NCBI RefSeq assembly: GCF_017876395.1
Contig: NZ_JAGINX010000001.1
Coordinates: 186,001-250,000 of the forward strand
Length of the DNA: 64,000 nt
Direction: 5' to 3'
Source of the DNA: Nesterenkonia lacusekhoensis
GTDB taxonomy: Bacteria; Actinomycetota; Actinomycetes; Actinomycetales; Micrococcaceae
Each line of letters starts with the position of its first letter. Position 1 is the first letter of the stretch. Of this stretch, positions 16,534 to 33,285 are shown piece by piece. Below the pieces are notes generated by a model that searched no databases, was not told the DNA's origin, and saw nothing but the letters and a program-made list of their open reading frames with translations. The translations under genes and the position numbers were made by a program.

Positions 16534-18636
16534 ATGCGTCATGCACCCCGCGCCGCAGCTGCCCTGACCACCGGACTGATCGCCCTGACCGCCTGTGGCG
16601 GGGGAGGAGGGGAGGCCCAGGCGGGCGACTCCGGCCCCGGACGCGACACCGGCATGGAGACCGGCGCCCCGAACATCGCCGAGCAGCGCACCGCCCCCGC
16701 CGGGGAGGCCCCTGACCTGGCGGAACAGGTGGAGGCCGGCGATCTGCCGCCGCTGCAGGAGCGAGTGCCGGAGGAGGCCGTGACCCTGATGGGCAAGGAC
16801 GGCGTCGGTCAGTACGGCGGCGAGATGCAGATGGCCATGCTCGACGCCGACGACGACTCGACCATCCGCCGCTACGCCGCATATGAGCCCCTGGTCCGCT
16901 GGGATGCCGACTGGTCCGATGAGCTGGCCCCCGGCGTTGCGAAGGAATGGGAGGTCTCGGAGGACGCCCGGACCTACACCTTCCACCTGGAGGAGGGGAT
17001 CCGGTGGTCCGACGGCGTGCCCTTCACCGCCGATGATCTGGTCTTCGGCTACGAGGACGTCCTGATGAACGAGGAGCTGACCCCCGGTCCCACCGAATAC
17101 CTGATGGACCCGGAGGGCAACTGGCCGGAGGTCACCGCCCTGGACGACCACACCGTGGAGCTGCAGTTCCAGGAACCTCACGGCCTGTTCCTGATGCAGC
17201 TGGCCCGCGCGGAGGAGGACGGCAAATTCCACCGCTTCCCGCGCCATTACCTGGAACAGTTCCACATCGACTACAACGACGACGCCGCGAGCCTCGCCGA
17301 GGAGGAGGGCTACGAGGGCTGGGCCGACATGTTCACCTCCAAGGGCTGGGTGACGTTGGGCACCGGCTTCGACGCCCGGTGGATGAACCCGGACCTTCCC
17401 CAGATCAACCCGTGGATCATCGAGACCCCGGCCTATGAGGGGACCCGGGTCACCGCAGTGCGCAACCCCTACTACTGGAAGGTGGACGAGGACGGCAATC
17501 AGCTGCCCTATGTGGACCGTCTGGTCTACGACGTCTTCGCGGACCAGGAGGTCATCGCCTTCCGCGCCGCGGCCGGAAACATCTCCTATCAGGACCGGCA
17601 CTTCGACCACGACTTCCGCCCGCTGCTGGCCGAGTCCATGGAGGAGAACGGCTTCGGGCTGATCGACGTCACCTCCACAGACATGAACACCATGCTGTTC
17701 AGCTTCAACCACATCCACCCAGATGAGGAGATGCGAGAGATCTTCCAGGACGTGAACTTCAAAGCCGGGCTCTCCCATGCGATGGACCGCGAGGAGATCA
17801 TCGAGCTGGTCTACTTCGGCCAGGGCGAACCGTCCCAGGCGGCGCCCCGAGAGGGCTCCCCGTACTATCACCAGGAGCTCGCGGAACAGTATCTCGAGCA
17901 CGACGTCGAGCTCGCTGAAGAGTATCTGGATCAGGTGCTGCCGGAGAAGGACGAGCAGGGCCGCCGGCTCGACTCGGACGGCCGGCCCTTCACCTTCTCC
18001 GTGGACGTGGCCACCGACCGTTCGGTGGAACACGTCGATGCTCTGCAGCTGGTCCAGGAGCACTGGGCCGAGGTGGGCCTGACCTTGGAGATCAACTCTA
18101 TGGACCGGGACCTGCGCAACGAGCGCCGCGACGCCGGGGAGTTCGACGTCTACGTCCGCGACGGATCGGCCGGTCTGCAGGACGCGATCCTGCGCCCTCA
18201 CTGGTACATGCCCTACGGGGACTCCGGCGCCTACGCCTGGTCCTGGGGCTCCTACTTCCTCGACGGGGAGGATGCCGGAGAGGCCCCGCCCGAGGACTCC
18301 CTGGCCTGGGACCAGTGGGAGATCTATGAGGAGATTCTGGTCACCGGAGATCCGGAGGAGCAGGCCGAGCTCATGGAGGAGCTGCTGGACCTCTCCGCAG
18401 AGGCCTTCTGGACCATCGGCGTCTCCACCAGCCCCAACCGGGTCGGTGTGGTGGCCGACGGGCTGAACAACGCCCCGCATGAGCTCTACGAGGCCAGCGC
18501 CTTCCAGAACCCCGGTCCCGCCTACCCCGCCGTCTGGTGGTGGGAGGACCCTGAGTCCGCCGAGGCTGAGGACGAGGGGACCGTCCAGGACGAGGCGGAG
18601 GACGTCGACGTCGAACTGGAGCCTGACGACAGCTGA
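16534..18636 (+). CDS. family 5 ABC substrate-binding lipoprotein (Opp/Dpp type)
   Basis: A 700-residue extracellular receptor, larger than the usual 520-600. The signal peptide ends in the lipobox LTAC with Cys21, followed by a 70-residue acidic linker. The family 5 fold starts near residue 90, with signatures such as YTFHLEEGIRWSDGVPFTAD and VRNPYYWKVDEDGNQLPYVD. The C-terminus is a very acidic tail. Family 5 receptors bind peptides but also oligosaccharides such as cello-oligomers. The LacI regulator and GH3 gene here favour a sugar ligand. The stop overlaps the first permease start. Confidence 0.9.
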   Translation: MRHAPRAAAALTTGLIALTACGGGGGEAQAGDSGPGRDTGMETGAPNIAEQRTAPAGEAPDLAEQVEAGDLPPLQERVPEEAVTLMGKDGVGQYGGEMQMAMLDADDDSTIRRYAAYEPLVRWDADWSDELAPGVAKEWEVSEDARTYTFHLEEGIRWSDGVPFTADDLVFGYEDVLMNEELTPGPTEYLMDPEGNWPEVTALDDHTVELQFQEPHGLFLMQLARAEEDGKFHRFPRHYLEQFHIDYNDDAASLAEEEGYEGWADMFTSKGWVTLGTGFDARWMNPDLPQINPWIIETPAYEGTRVTAVRNPYYWKVDEDGNQLPYVDRLVYDVFADQEVIAFRAAAGNISYQDRHFDHDFRPLLAESMEENGFGLIDVTSTDMNTMLFSFNHIHPDEEMREIFQDVNFKAGLSHAMDREEIIELVYFGQGEPSQAAPREGSPYYHQELAEQYLEHDVELAEEYLDQVLPEKDEQGRRLDSDGRPFTFSVDVATDRSVEHVDALQLVQEHWAEVGLTLEINSMDRDLRNERRDAGEFDVYVRDGSAGLQDAILRPHWYMPYGDSGAYAWSWGSYFLDGEDAGEAPPEDSLAWDQWEIYEEILVTGDPEEQAELMEELLDLSAEAFWTIGVSTSPNRVGVVADGLNNAPHELYEASAFQNPGPAYPAVWWWEDPESAEAEDEGTVQDEAEDVDVELEPDDS

Positions 18637-19640
18637 TGCTGACCTACACTCTGCACCGGATCGGCTGGTCGCTGCTGACCATCTGGCTGATCTCCGTCGT
18701 CTGCTTCTTCATCATCCAAGCTCCGCCCGGAGACTTCGTCTCTGTGCTGATGGCCTCGGCGGAGGAGGATGGACGGCGTCTCTCCGCCGCCCAGGTGGAG
18801 GTGCTGCGGGACCGATACGCGTTGGACATGCCGTGGTACGGCCAGTACTGGGCGTGGATCAGCGGGATCGTCACCGAGGGCGACTTCGGCTACTCGTTCC
18901 GCTGGAACCGACCGGCCGCAGACGTGATCATGGAGCATCTGCCCTTCACCATCCTGCTGGCCGGGGGCTCCATGATCCTGACCTGGATCATCGCCTTCGC
19001 CATCGGCATCTACACCGCGGTGAAGCGGTACAGCCTGGGCGACTACTTCTTCACCTTCATGGGCTTCATCGGGCTCTCCGTGCCGAACTTCGTGCTGGCG
19101 CTGGTGTTCATGTACATCGCCTTCCGATATTTCGGCATGAGTGTGGGCGGGCTGTTCTCTCCGGAGTTCGTGGAGGCCGACTGGTCCCCGGCCAGAGCCT
19201 GGGACCTGCTGAAGAACCTGATCGTGCCGGCACTGATCATCGCCACCGCAGGAACTGCCGGACTGATCCGCATCACCCGGGCCAACCTCTCCGATGAGCT
19301 GGCCCAGCCCTACGTGGTCGCAGCCCGGGCCCGCGGCCAGCGGGAGAGTGTGCTGACCCTGCGCTACCCGGTGCGGGCAGCGATGAACCCCTTCATCTCC
19401 ACTGTCGGCTACGCGATCCCCTCGGTGATCTCCGGGGAGATCATCGTCTCGCAGGTGCTCTCGCTGCCCACCACCGGCCCGGTCCTGCTGGGTGCGCTGC
19501 GCAACCAGGACATGTACCTCGCCGGCAGCTTCATCCTCATCCTCGGGGTGCTCACCGTGATCGGTACGGTGATCTCCGATCTGGTGCTGGCCTGGGCAGA
19601 TCCACGGGTGCGCCGCCAACATTCAGGAGCCGCCGCATGA
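18636..19640 (+). CDS. Opp/Dpp-type ABC permease (DppB-like)
   Basis: The 334-residue inner-membrane permease starts MLTYTLHRIGWSLLTIWLIS, typical of the B subunit. It has an extracellular stretch after the first helix and about six membrane segments. The ATPase-contact region is VAARARGQRESVLTLRY (near residue 230). Overlaps on both sides (one base with the receptor gene, ATGA with the next permease) show tight coupling. Confidence 0.94.
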   Translation: MLTYTLHRIGWSLLTIWLISVVCFFIIQAPPGDFVSVLMASAEEDGRRLSAAQVEVLRDRYALDMPWYGQYWAWISGIVTEGDFGYSFRWNRPAADVIMEHLPFTILLAGGSMILTWIIAFAIGIYTAVKRYSLGDYFFTFMGFIGLSVPNFVLALVFMYIAFRYFGMSVGGLFSPEFVEADWSPARAWDLLKNLIVPALIIATAGTAGLIRITRANLSDELAQPYVVAARARGQRESVLTLRYPVRAAMNPFISTVGYAIPSVISGEIIVSQVLSLPTTGPVLLGALRNQDMYLAGSFILILGVLTVIGTVISDLVLAWADPRVRRQHSGAAA

Positions 19641-20749
19641 GCCGGAACCAGACCGTCGAGCTGAAGTCTGCGCGCTCGCTGATGTGGACCCGGTTCCGTC
19701 GGCACAGACTCGCCCACGTCTCGCTGTGGATCATCGTCGGGATCTACCTGGTCGCGCTGTTGGCCGATGTGATCGCACCGCGGCCCGCCGGGGACTACGA
19801 CGTCGACCACCCCTACGCTCCGCCGCAGTCGATCACGCTGACCGATCCGGGGGACGGCCGCGGATTCGGGCTCTATGTCCACGGCTACACCCAGGAGTTC
19901 GACGAGGTCTCGTGGAACCGGGAGTACGTCACTGACGAGGAGGAGCTGCACAAGCTGGGCCTTTTCGTCCCCAGCGGCCACGACTACCGGTTCCTCGGAC
20001 TCTTCGAGACCGACCGGAAGCTGCTCGCGCCGGAGGACGCCGATGCCCCCTTCTATCTGCTGGGCGCAGACTCCAACGGGCGGGACATCTTCTCCCGGGT
20101 GATCTATGGAACCCAGGTCTCGATGTCCATCGGGCTGATCGGCGTCGTGCTCTCCCTGGTGATCGGAGTGACGCTGGGGGCGCTCGCCGGTTTCTTCCGC
20201 GGACCGCTGGACACCGCCATCCAACGGATCACCGAGCTGTTCATGTCCATCCCCACGCTGCCGCTGTGGATGGCGCTGGCCGCGGCGCTGCCGCAGCACT
20301 GGAGTCCGCTGCAGGTCTACTTCGGGATCACCGTGCTGCTCTCGCTGATCGGCTGGACCTCGCTCTCCCGTGAGGTCCGCGGCCGGGTGCTGAGTCTGCG
20401 CAGCGAGGACTATGTGGTCTCCGCGCGGCTGGACGGGGCCAGCAGGTTCCGAGTGATCCGGCGCCACATCCTGCCCAGCCTGACCAGCCACATCATCGCC
20501 TCGGTGACGCTGGCCGTTCCGGCGATGATCCTGGCCGAGACCTCCCTGTCCTTCCTCGGTCTGGGGCTGCAGCCTCCGGTGGTCTCCTGGGGCGTGCTGC
20601 TGCAGGAGGCGCAGAACGTGCGCAGCGTGATCACCGCACCGTGGCTGCTGATCGTCCCCTCCGCCGCGGTGGTGATCGCCACATTGGCCCTGAACTTCCT
20701 CGGCGACGGACTGCGCGACGCCGCCGACCCCTATGGAGGTGCACGATGA
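19637..20749 (+). CDS. Opp/Dpp-type ABC permease (DppC-like)
   Basis: The 370-residue C-type permease has an N-terminal membrane segment (residues 30-52) followed by an extracellular insertion of about 90 residues. The permease domain begins near LLGADSNGRDIFSRVIYG, with the contact loop SARLDGASRFRVIRRHI and a C-terminal membrane segment ending GDGLRDAADP. The insertion is longer than in classical DppC (often 300 residues in all), as seen in carbohydrate-type Opp systems. It overlaps the ATPase gene as ATGA. Confidence 0.93.
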   Translation: MSRNQTVELKSARSLMWTRFRRHRLAHVSLWIIVGIYLVALLADVIAPRPAGDYDVDHPYAPPQSITLTDPGDGRGFGLYVHGYTQEFDEVSWNREYVTDEEELHKLGLFVPSGHDYRFLGLFETDRKLLAPEDADAPFYLLGADSNGRDIFSRVIYGTQVSMSIGLIGVVLSLVIGVTLGALAGFFRGPLDTAIQRITELFMSIPTLPLWMALAAALPQHWSPLQVYFGITVLLSLIGWTSLSREVRGRVLSLRSEDYVVSARLDGASRFRVIRRHILPSLTSHIIASVTLAVPAMILAETSLSFLGLGLQPPVVSWGVLLQEAQNVRSVITAPWLLIVPSAAVVIATLALNFLGDGLRDAADPYGGAR

Positions 20750-22758
20750 GCATCCAGACCGGTGCTGCAGCAGCAGCCACGACGCCGACCGTCTCTGCGC
20801 TGGGCTCGGACGGGCAGGCCCCCGAGGTGCGTCAGCCGCCGCACCCTCTGCTGGAGGTCCGAGGGCTGCGGGTGGAGTTCCCCACCGATGAGGGTCTGGT
20901 GACCGCAGTGGACGGCGCCGATCTGAGCCTGCGGCCCAACCAGGTCCACGCGTTGGTGGGCGAGTCCGGCTCCGGCAAGTCCCAGACCGCCCGAGCCGCG
21001 CTGGGGCTGCTGGACCCTCCCGGCCGGATCGCCGGTGGGGAGATCCTCTTCCGTCCGCCCGGTGCTCAGCCGGTCGATCTGGCGGAGCTCAAGCCCCGAG
21101 GTGCGCGCATGCGGCGGGTCCGCGGCGGCGAGGTCGGCATGATCTTCCAGGAGCCGGCCCGCAGCCTCTCGCCCATGCACACGGTGGGCTTCCAGATCGC
21201 CGAAGCGATCCGGCTGCATCGTACGGTCGAAGGACGTCCATTGAGTCGCAGACAGGCCTGGGCAGAGGCGGTGGAGGCGCTGCGCGATGTGCAGATCCCG
21301 CGGGCCGAGTTGCGTGCCAAGTCCTATCCCTTCGAGCTCTCGGGCGGGATGCGGCAGCGGGCGATGATCGCGATCGCCCTGGCCGGCCGTCCGGATCTGT
21401 TGGTGGCCGATGAGCCCACCACCGCGCTGGATGTCACCACCCAGGCGCAGATCCTCCAGCTGCTGCGTGAGATCCGGCAGCAGCGCGATATGGGCATCCT
21501 CTTCATCACCCACGACCTGGGCGTGGTGGCTGAGATCGCCGATGAGGTCTCGGTGATGCGCCGCGGCCACGTGGTGGAGAGCCGAGCTGTCCACGAGCTC
21601 TTCGCCGCACCGGAGCATGAGTACACCCAGGTGCTGTTGGAGGCCACGCCCACGCTGCGCGCCGGAGCGGCCGAGCCGACGGTGCGCAGCGCCCTCGCGC
21701 AGGCTGATCCGCTGGTCTCGGTGCGGGATCTGACCCGTACCTTCTCCCTGAAGACCGGGACGCTCGGGATGGGCCGCAACCGGCTGAACGCCATCGACGG
21801 GGTGGATCTGGACATCTATCCAGGGGAGACGCTGGGCCTGGTGGGGGAATCGGGGTGTGGGAAGTCCACACTGGCCAAATGTCTGCTACGCGTGGAGAAG
21901 CCCAGCTCCGGGTCCATCCGGCACCGTCTGACGGAACAGAACATTCAACAGAACATTCAGGCGGGGGCTTCACAGGGCGCTGAAGCCGGCACTGAGGTAG
22001 CCTCGGCTCCGGAGTCCGCGCTGGGGGATTACCGCCGGCAGATCCGGATGGTGTTCCAAGACCCGTTCGCCTCCCTGAACCCACGGATGACCGTGGAACA
22101 GATCTTGGCTGAGCCGCTGCGCGGCCTGGGCCTCTCCGCCGATCAGCTGCACCAGCGCTTGGTGGAGCTGATCACCATGGTGGGCATGGAGCCTGCGCAT
22201 CTGGCGCGGCATCCGCATGCCTTCTCCGGCGGGCAGCGTCAGCGGATCGGCATCGCCCGGGCGGTGGCCACCGACCCGCAGGTGCTGGTGGCCGATGAGG
22301 CGGTCTCTGCACTGGATGTCTCCGTGCGCGCACAGATCCTGGACCTGCTGGCACGGCTGCAGGAGGACCGGGGGCTGAGCTGCCTGTTCATCTCCCACGA
22401 CATGTCCACGGTGGAGCATCTGGCCGACCGCGTCGCTGTCATGTACCTGGGCAGGATGGTGGAGGTGGCGCCGGCCGAGGAGCTCTTCGCCGCCCCCTCC
22501 CACCCGTATACCGAGACGCTGCTCTCTGCGGTGCCCATCGCGGACCCGGTGCGGCAGCGAGCCCGGGAGCAGGTGGAGATCACCGGCGAGCTGCCCGATC
22601 CGACGCAGCGGCCCGACGGCTGCCCCTTCCGCACCCGGTGCCGCTTCGCCCAGGAGATCTGTGCGACGGAGGCGCCGGCGCTGCGTGAGATCGCCCCGGG
22701 CCGGCGGAGCGCCTGCCACTTCGCCGAGGAGCTGGAGCTCAGCGGCGTGGTGAGGTGA
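20746..22758 (+). CDS. fused double ATPase of Opp-type importer (DppD-DppF)
   Basis: One 670-residue protein carries both nucleotide-binding domains that drive the importer. Domain 1 has the Walker [10 protein letters not shown] (about 72-80), signature LSGGMRQR and Walker B LLVADEPT. Domain 2 has GESGCGKST (about 366-374), FSGGQRQR and [12 protein letters not shown]. The C-terminal Cys-containing segment [14 protein letters not shown] is typical of the oligopeptide family. The ATG at 20746, with GGAGG before it, overlaps the permease stop. Domain 1 Walker A has Gln after the Lys-Ser, which is tolerated. Convergent with the GH3 gene 19 bases downstream. Confidence 0.94.
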   Translation: MSIQTGAAAAATTPTVSALGSDGQAPEVRQPPHPLLEVRGLRVEFPTDEGLVTAVDGADLSLRPNQVHALVGESGSGKSQTARAALGLLDPPGRIAGGEILFRPPGAQPVDLAELKPRGARMRRVRGGEVGMIFQEPARSLSPMHTVGFQIAEAIRLHRTVEGRPLSRRQAWAEAVEALRDVQIPRAELRAKSYPFELSGGMRQRAMIAIALAGRPDLLVADEPTTALDVTTQAQILQLLREIRQQRDMGILFITHDLGVVAEIADEVSVMRRGHVVESRAVHELFAAPEHEYTQVLLEATPTLRAGAAEPTVRSALAQADPLVSVRDLTRTFSLKTGTLGMGRNRLNAIDGVDLDIYPGETLGLVGESGCGKSTLAKCLLRVEKPSSGSIRHRLTEQNIQQNIQAGASQGAEAGTEVASAPESALGDYRRQIRMVFQDPFASLNPRMTVEQILAEPLRGLGLSADQLHQRLVELITMVGMEPAHLARHPHAFSGGQRQRIGIARAVATDPQVLVADEAVSALDVSVRAQILDLLARLQEDRGLSCLFISHDMSTVEHLADRVAVMYLGRMVEVAPAEELFAAPSHPYTETLLSAVPIADPVRQRAREQVEITGELPDPTQRPDGCPFRTRCRFAQEICATEAPALREIAPGRRSACHFAEELELSGVVR

Positions 22759-22777
22759 GGCTCCGGCGTCGCAGGTC

Positions 22778-25233
22778 TCAGTCCCTCCGGGTCAGGGCGA
22801 TCAGCTCCTGGACCTTCTGTGAGTCCAGCCCGGAGCCTGCGAAGCTGCTGATCCGTCCCAGTGGGAAGGACTCCATCATCCTCAGCATGCCCTCGGCGCT
22901 GAAGACGGAGTCATCGGCGCCGGCGGCCTGCTCCAGCTGCGAACGGATCATCGGGCCGGTGACCGGATGGGCCAGCGCATCGCCCAGTGTGGACTCCTCG
23001 CTCAGCGGCAGGGCGACCTCATCGCCGGGCAGCTCCACTGTGGTCTCCAGCCGCAGATCCCGGGAGCTGGCGCCCACGGCGACCGCATGGCGTCCACCTT
23101 CGACCACCCAGTCCTCGAGGCGGATGTCCCAATGGGCGAGGTCCTCCCGCGGCACGGTCAGCTCAACGGTGCGCGATTGCCCGGCCGCCAGCTCCACGGA
23201 GGCGAACGCCTTGAGCTCGCGCGGAGGCCGGGCCACGGAGGATTCCGGGCGGCCCACATAGACCTGGACGACTTCGCGCCCGCTGCGCTGACCGGAGTTG
23301 GTGATCTCAGCCCGCAGGTGCAGACCGGCGTCGTCGGCCTCGACTTCGAGGTCCGCGTAGTCGAACCGGGTGTAGCTCAGCCCGTGGCCGAAGGGGAAGG
23401 CCACCTCCATCTGCGGGCGTCGTACCACCGGTAGCCCACGAAGATCCCCTCGCCATAGCGCACGTGGCCGTGCTCACCCGGGAAGTTCAGGTAGGCCGGG
23501 GAGTCCGTCAGCCGCAGCGGGATGGTCTCGGCGAGCTTCCCCGAGGGGTTCGCCTCGCCGTAGAGCAGGTCAGCGGTGGCGGAGCCGCCAGCCTGACCCA
23601 GCAGCCAGGCGTCCAGGACGGCCGGAACACGAGGGGCGAACGGCAGCGTCACCACACCGCCGTGGGAGAGCACCACCACGGTGTTCGGATTGGCGGCGAG
23701 CACCGCATCCAGCACATCGAGCTGCTCGGCGGGCAGGTCGATGTGCTCCCGGTCGAAGCCCTCGGACTCGGTCTCAGCGGGAAGCCCCAGGAAGATGACG
23801 GCGACGTCGGCGCCGGCTGCGGTCTCAGCGGCGTCGCTGCGCAGCTGCTCGGCGCGGGTCTGCGGATGCGCTGTCGGGTCCTGCGCTGGTGAGTCCTGTG
23901 CTGTCCAGTCCTGGTCCGCGCCGGAGCCGGCGGGTTCCTCCCCGGGCAGGCGGAACCCGGGGGCGAAGCTGACCGGGCCCTGTGCGGCGTCGACGATGGC
24001 GCTGTAGGCGTCGTCGACGCGGATCGGATTGATCTGTGAGCTGCCGGCTCCTTGGAACCGCGGCTGACGGGCGAACTCACCGATCACCGCGACGGAGCTC
24101 TGCGGCGCCAGCGGCAGCAGCTGCTCATTCTTCAGCAGCACGGCCGAACGGGCGGCCGCCTCCCGGGCCAGTTCGTGGTGGGCACCGGTCTGAGCTGCCG
24201 CCTCGGTCGACGATGCGCCGGTGGCTGAGGCCTCAGCAGCGGAGCCGACGACGGCGGAGTCCTCAGCAGGGGAACCCTCCGGGACGGAACCCTCAGGCGC
24301 TCCCCGCAGCACCTGCTGGATCAGCCGGATGACCCGGACCGCGCAGTCATCCAGCACGGATTCCTCCAGCTCGCCGGAGCCCAGCGCCTCCAGCACCCGC
24401 TGGCGGCTGAGTCCGCCGGTGGTGGGCATCTCCAGGTCCAGGCCGGCCTGCAGCGCCTTGGCCCGGTCGGCCACGGCGAACCAGTCTGAGACGACCAGTC
24501 CCTCGAAGCCCCAGTCCTCGCGCAGCACTCCGGTGAGCAGCCAGTGGTTCTCCGAGGCGGAGGTGCCGTTGATCCGGTTGTAGGAGCTCATCACAGTCCA
24601 TGGCTGAGCCTGTTTCACGGCCCGTTCGAAGCCGCGCAGATAGATCTCGCGCAGCGGGCGGGGATCCACGTCGCTGGAGCTGCGCATCCGGTCATGCTCC
24701 TGGTTGTTCGCGGCGAAATGCTTCAGCGAGGCACCCACGCCCCGACTCTGGATCCCCTCGGTCAGGGCGGCCGCCATCTCTCCTGAGACCAACGGATCTT
24801 CGGAGAGGTACTCGAAGTTGCGTCCGCAGAGCGGGGACCGCTTGATGTTCAGGCCCGGGCCCAGCACGACGCCGACCCCTTCGGCCTGTGCCTCGGCGCC
24901 GATGGCCTCGCCCACGCGGCGTGCCAGCTCGCGGTCGAAGGAGGAGCCCAATGCGACAGCCGGCGGGAAGCAGGTGGCCGGCACACTCTGCTCCAGGCCC
25001 AGGTGATCAGCGGCTCCGGCCTGCTTCCGCAGTCCGTGGGGACCGTCGGTGAGCATGATGGCGGGGACGTCCGGAGCCGAGCCGGAGCCGGAGATCTCCG
25101 CTGTGGTCCAGAATGTGGCGCCGGTGACCAGATCGGCCTTCTGCTCGACGGTCAGCCCGGAGACCACCTGGGCGGGATCGGCGGCGAGGAAGTCGTGGTG
25201 CCGGGTGTCAGCGGTGGTGGATTCAGCAGGCAA
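22778..25233 (-). pseudogene. GH3 beta-glucosidase gene with a frameshift
   Basis: The first part encodes the GH3 N-terminal barrel with the nucleophile in GLVVSDWFAV, then the C-terminal sandwich as far as EGIFVGYRWYDAR. The frame then breaks near 23411, and the remainder (MEVAFPFGHGLSYTRF and a fibronectin type III-like domain) continues in another frame. Restoring one base (AAG for AG before the ATG of MEV) would give YDARKMEVAFPFGHG, exactly the family pattern, for about 818 residues in all. TTG at 25233 with GGAGG 5 bases upstream is the best start. No signal peptide, so a cytoplasmic exo-beta-glycosidase acting on imported oligosaccharides is likely if the gene is intact in the organism. 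Either a real mutation or a sequence error. Confidence 0.85.
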
Positions 25234-25311
25234 AGGAGCCTCCGTCGGCGTCGTCGGCGTGCAGGGGAGTGGGGAGCGGTCTTCGTCCGGCCCTCTCCTC
25301 GACGACTCTAT

Positions 25312-25338
25312 GGCACTGGTGCCGGCCGCTCCAGTGCC
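25312..25338. promoter_or_regulatory. inverted repeat upstream of GH3 gene
   Basis: GGCACTGG (25312-25319) and CCAGTGCC (25331-25338) form a perfect 8-bp inverted repeat, 79 bases before the GH3 start. It does not resemble the GGAACGTTCC sites of the linked LacI gene, so a different regulator may act here. Confidence 0.4.
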
Positions 25339-25410
25339 TCGGCGCGGGGGAGCGGGCGCAGCTGAGCATGCTGAGGGAGGCTCGAATCGTGTACTCTCGT
25401 CGTGTCGTCT

Positions 25411-25457
25411 TTCACAGGCAGAGCAAGGCTTGCTAAGATCGCCGGCTCTCGTATAGT
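25411..25457 (+). promoter_or_regulatory. putative tandem rpoBC promoters
   Basis: Two overlapping sigma-A-like promoters fit: TTCACA (25411-25416) with TAAGAT (25434-25439) over 17 bases, and TTGCTA (25430-25435) with TATAGT (25452-25457) over 16 bases. Both point to rpoB and leave a leader of about 100 bases. An independent promoter is needed because rpoBC is cut off from rplJL. Confidence 0.55.
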
Positions 25458-25563
25458 CTGTACCTTTGCGCTTCCCTTCTACTTTCGTGCCTTCAAATAG
25501 CGGTGGGCATCCTGGTGAGCGCATTTCCTACGGAAGCTACGAAGGTCTGTGGAAGGATCCCTC

Positions 25564-29067
<3,504 letters not shown>

Positions 29068-29153
29068 CGCACAGAGGTCTGATCGAACTCCTCGAGCGTG
29101 CGGCGCTCTTCACTGACGTCACGATTTTTTAGAGAAAAGAGAGATACAGGACT

Positions 29154-33041
<3,888 letters not shown>

Positions 33042-33078
33042 TCGCCTGATCAGCGCGAGTCTCTGACTGAGGTCTGAC

Positions 33079-33114
33079 GAAGGCCCGGGTCCTCTCTGCG
33101 GGGCCCGGGCCTTC
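33079..33114 (+). terminator. rpoBC terminator
   Basis: GAAGGCCCGGG (33079-33089) pairs perfectly with CCCGGGCCTTC (33104-33114), 37 bases after the rpoC stop. The loop is 14 bases, and only a short pyrimidine stretch follows. Confidence 0.75.
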
Positions 33115-33147
33115 TCGCATCTGCGGGCTCCCCGGCCCCACTCGTGG

Positions 33148-33215
33148 CTATGCCCACCACTTTTGGCGATGCCCACTCTACGTAGGTGTGGCATGGCCAT
33201 TTCCCCTGGGCATAG
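33148..33215. repeat. long two-stage inverted repeat after rpoC
   Basis: Outer arms CTATGCCCA (33148-33156) and TGGGCATAG (33207-33215) are perfect. Inner arms TGGCGATGCCCAC (33164-33176) and GTGTGGCATGGCCA (33187-33200) pair with one mismatch and one bulge. The design resembles the repeats at 6512, 13434 and 63049, but the sequence differs. It lies just upstream of a gene that seems to have lost its 5' end. Confidence 0.65.
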
Positions 33216-33285
33216 ACGGCCCTGACCGGAGCAGGCGCAGCCGCAGAGACTCTGGGACCTGCCGCTGCTCAGAGCGCCCGAGGAC

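Noticed and set aside
13500-25250. Mobile element or genomic island carrying the sugar loci
   Set aside because: No transposase, integrase, tRNA target or flanking direct repeats are visible, and base composition resembles the surroundings.
29094-29131. Terminator between rpoB and rpoC
   Set aside because: The 5-bp GAGCG/CGCTC hairpin is too weak and too far from the T run to be convincing; rpoC needs read-through.
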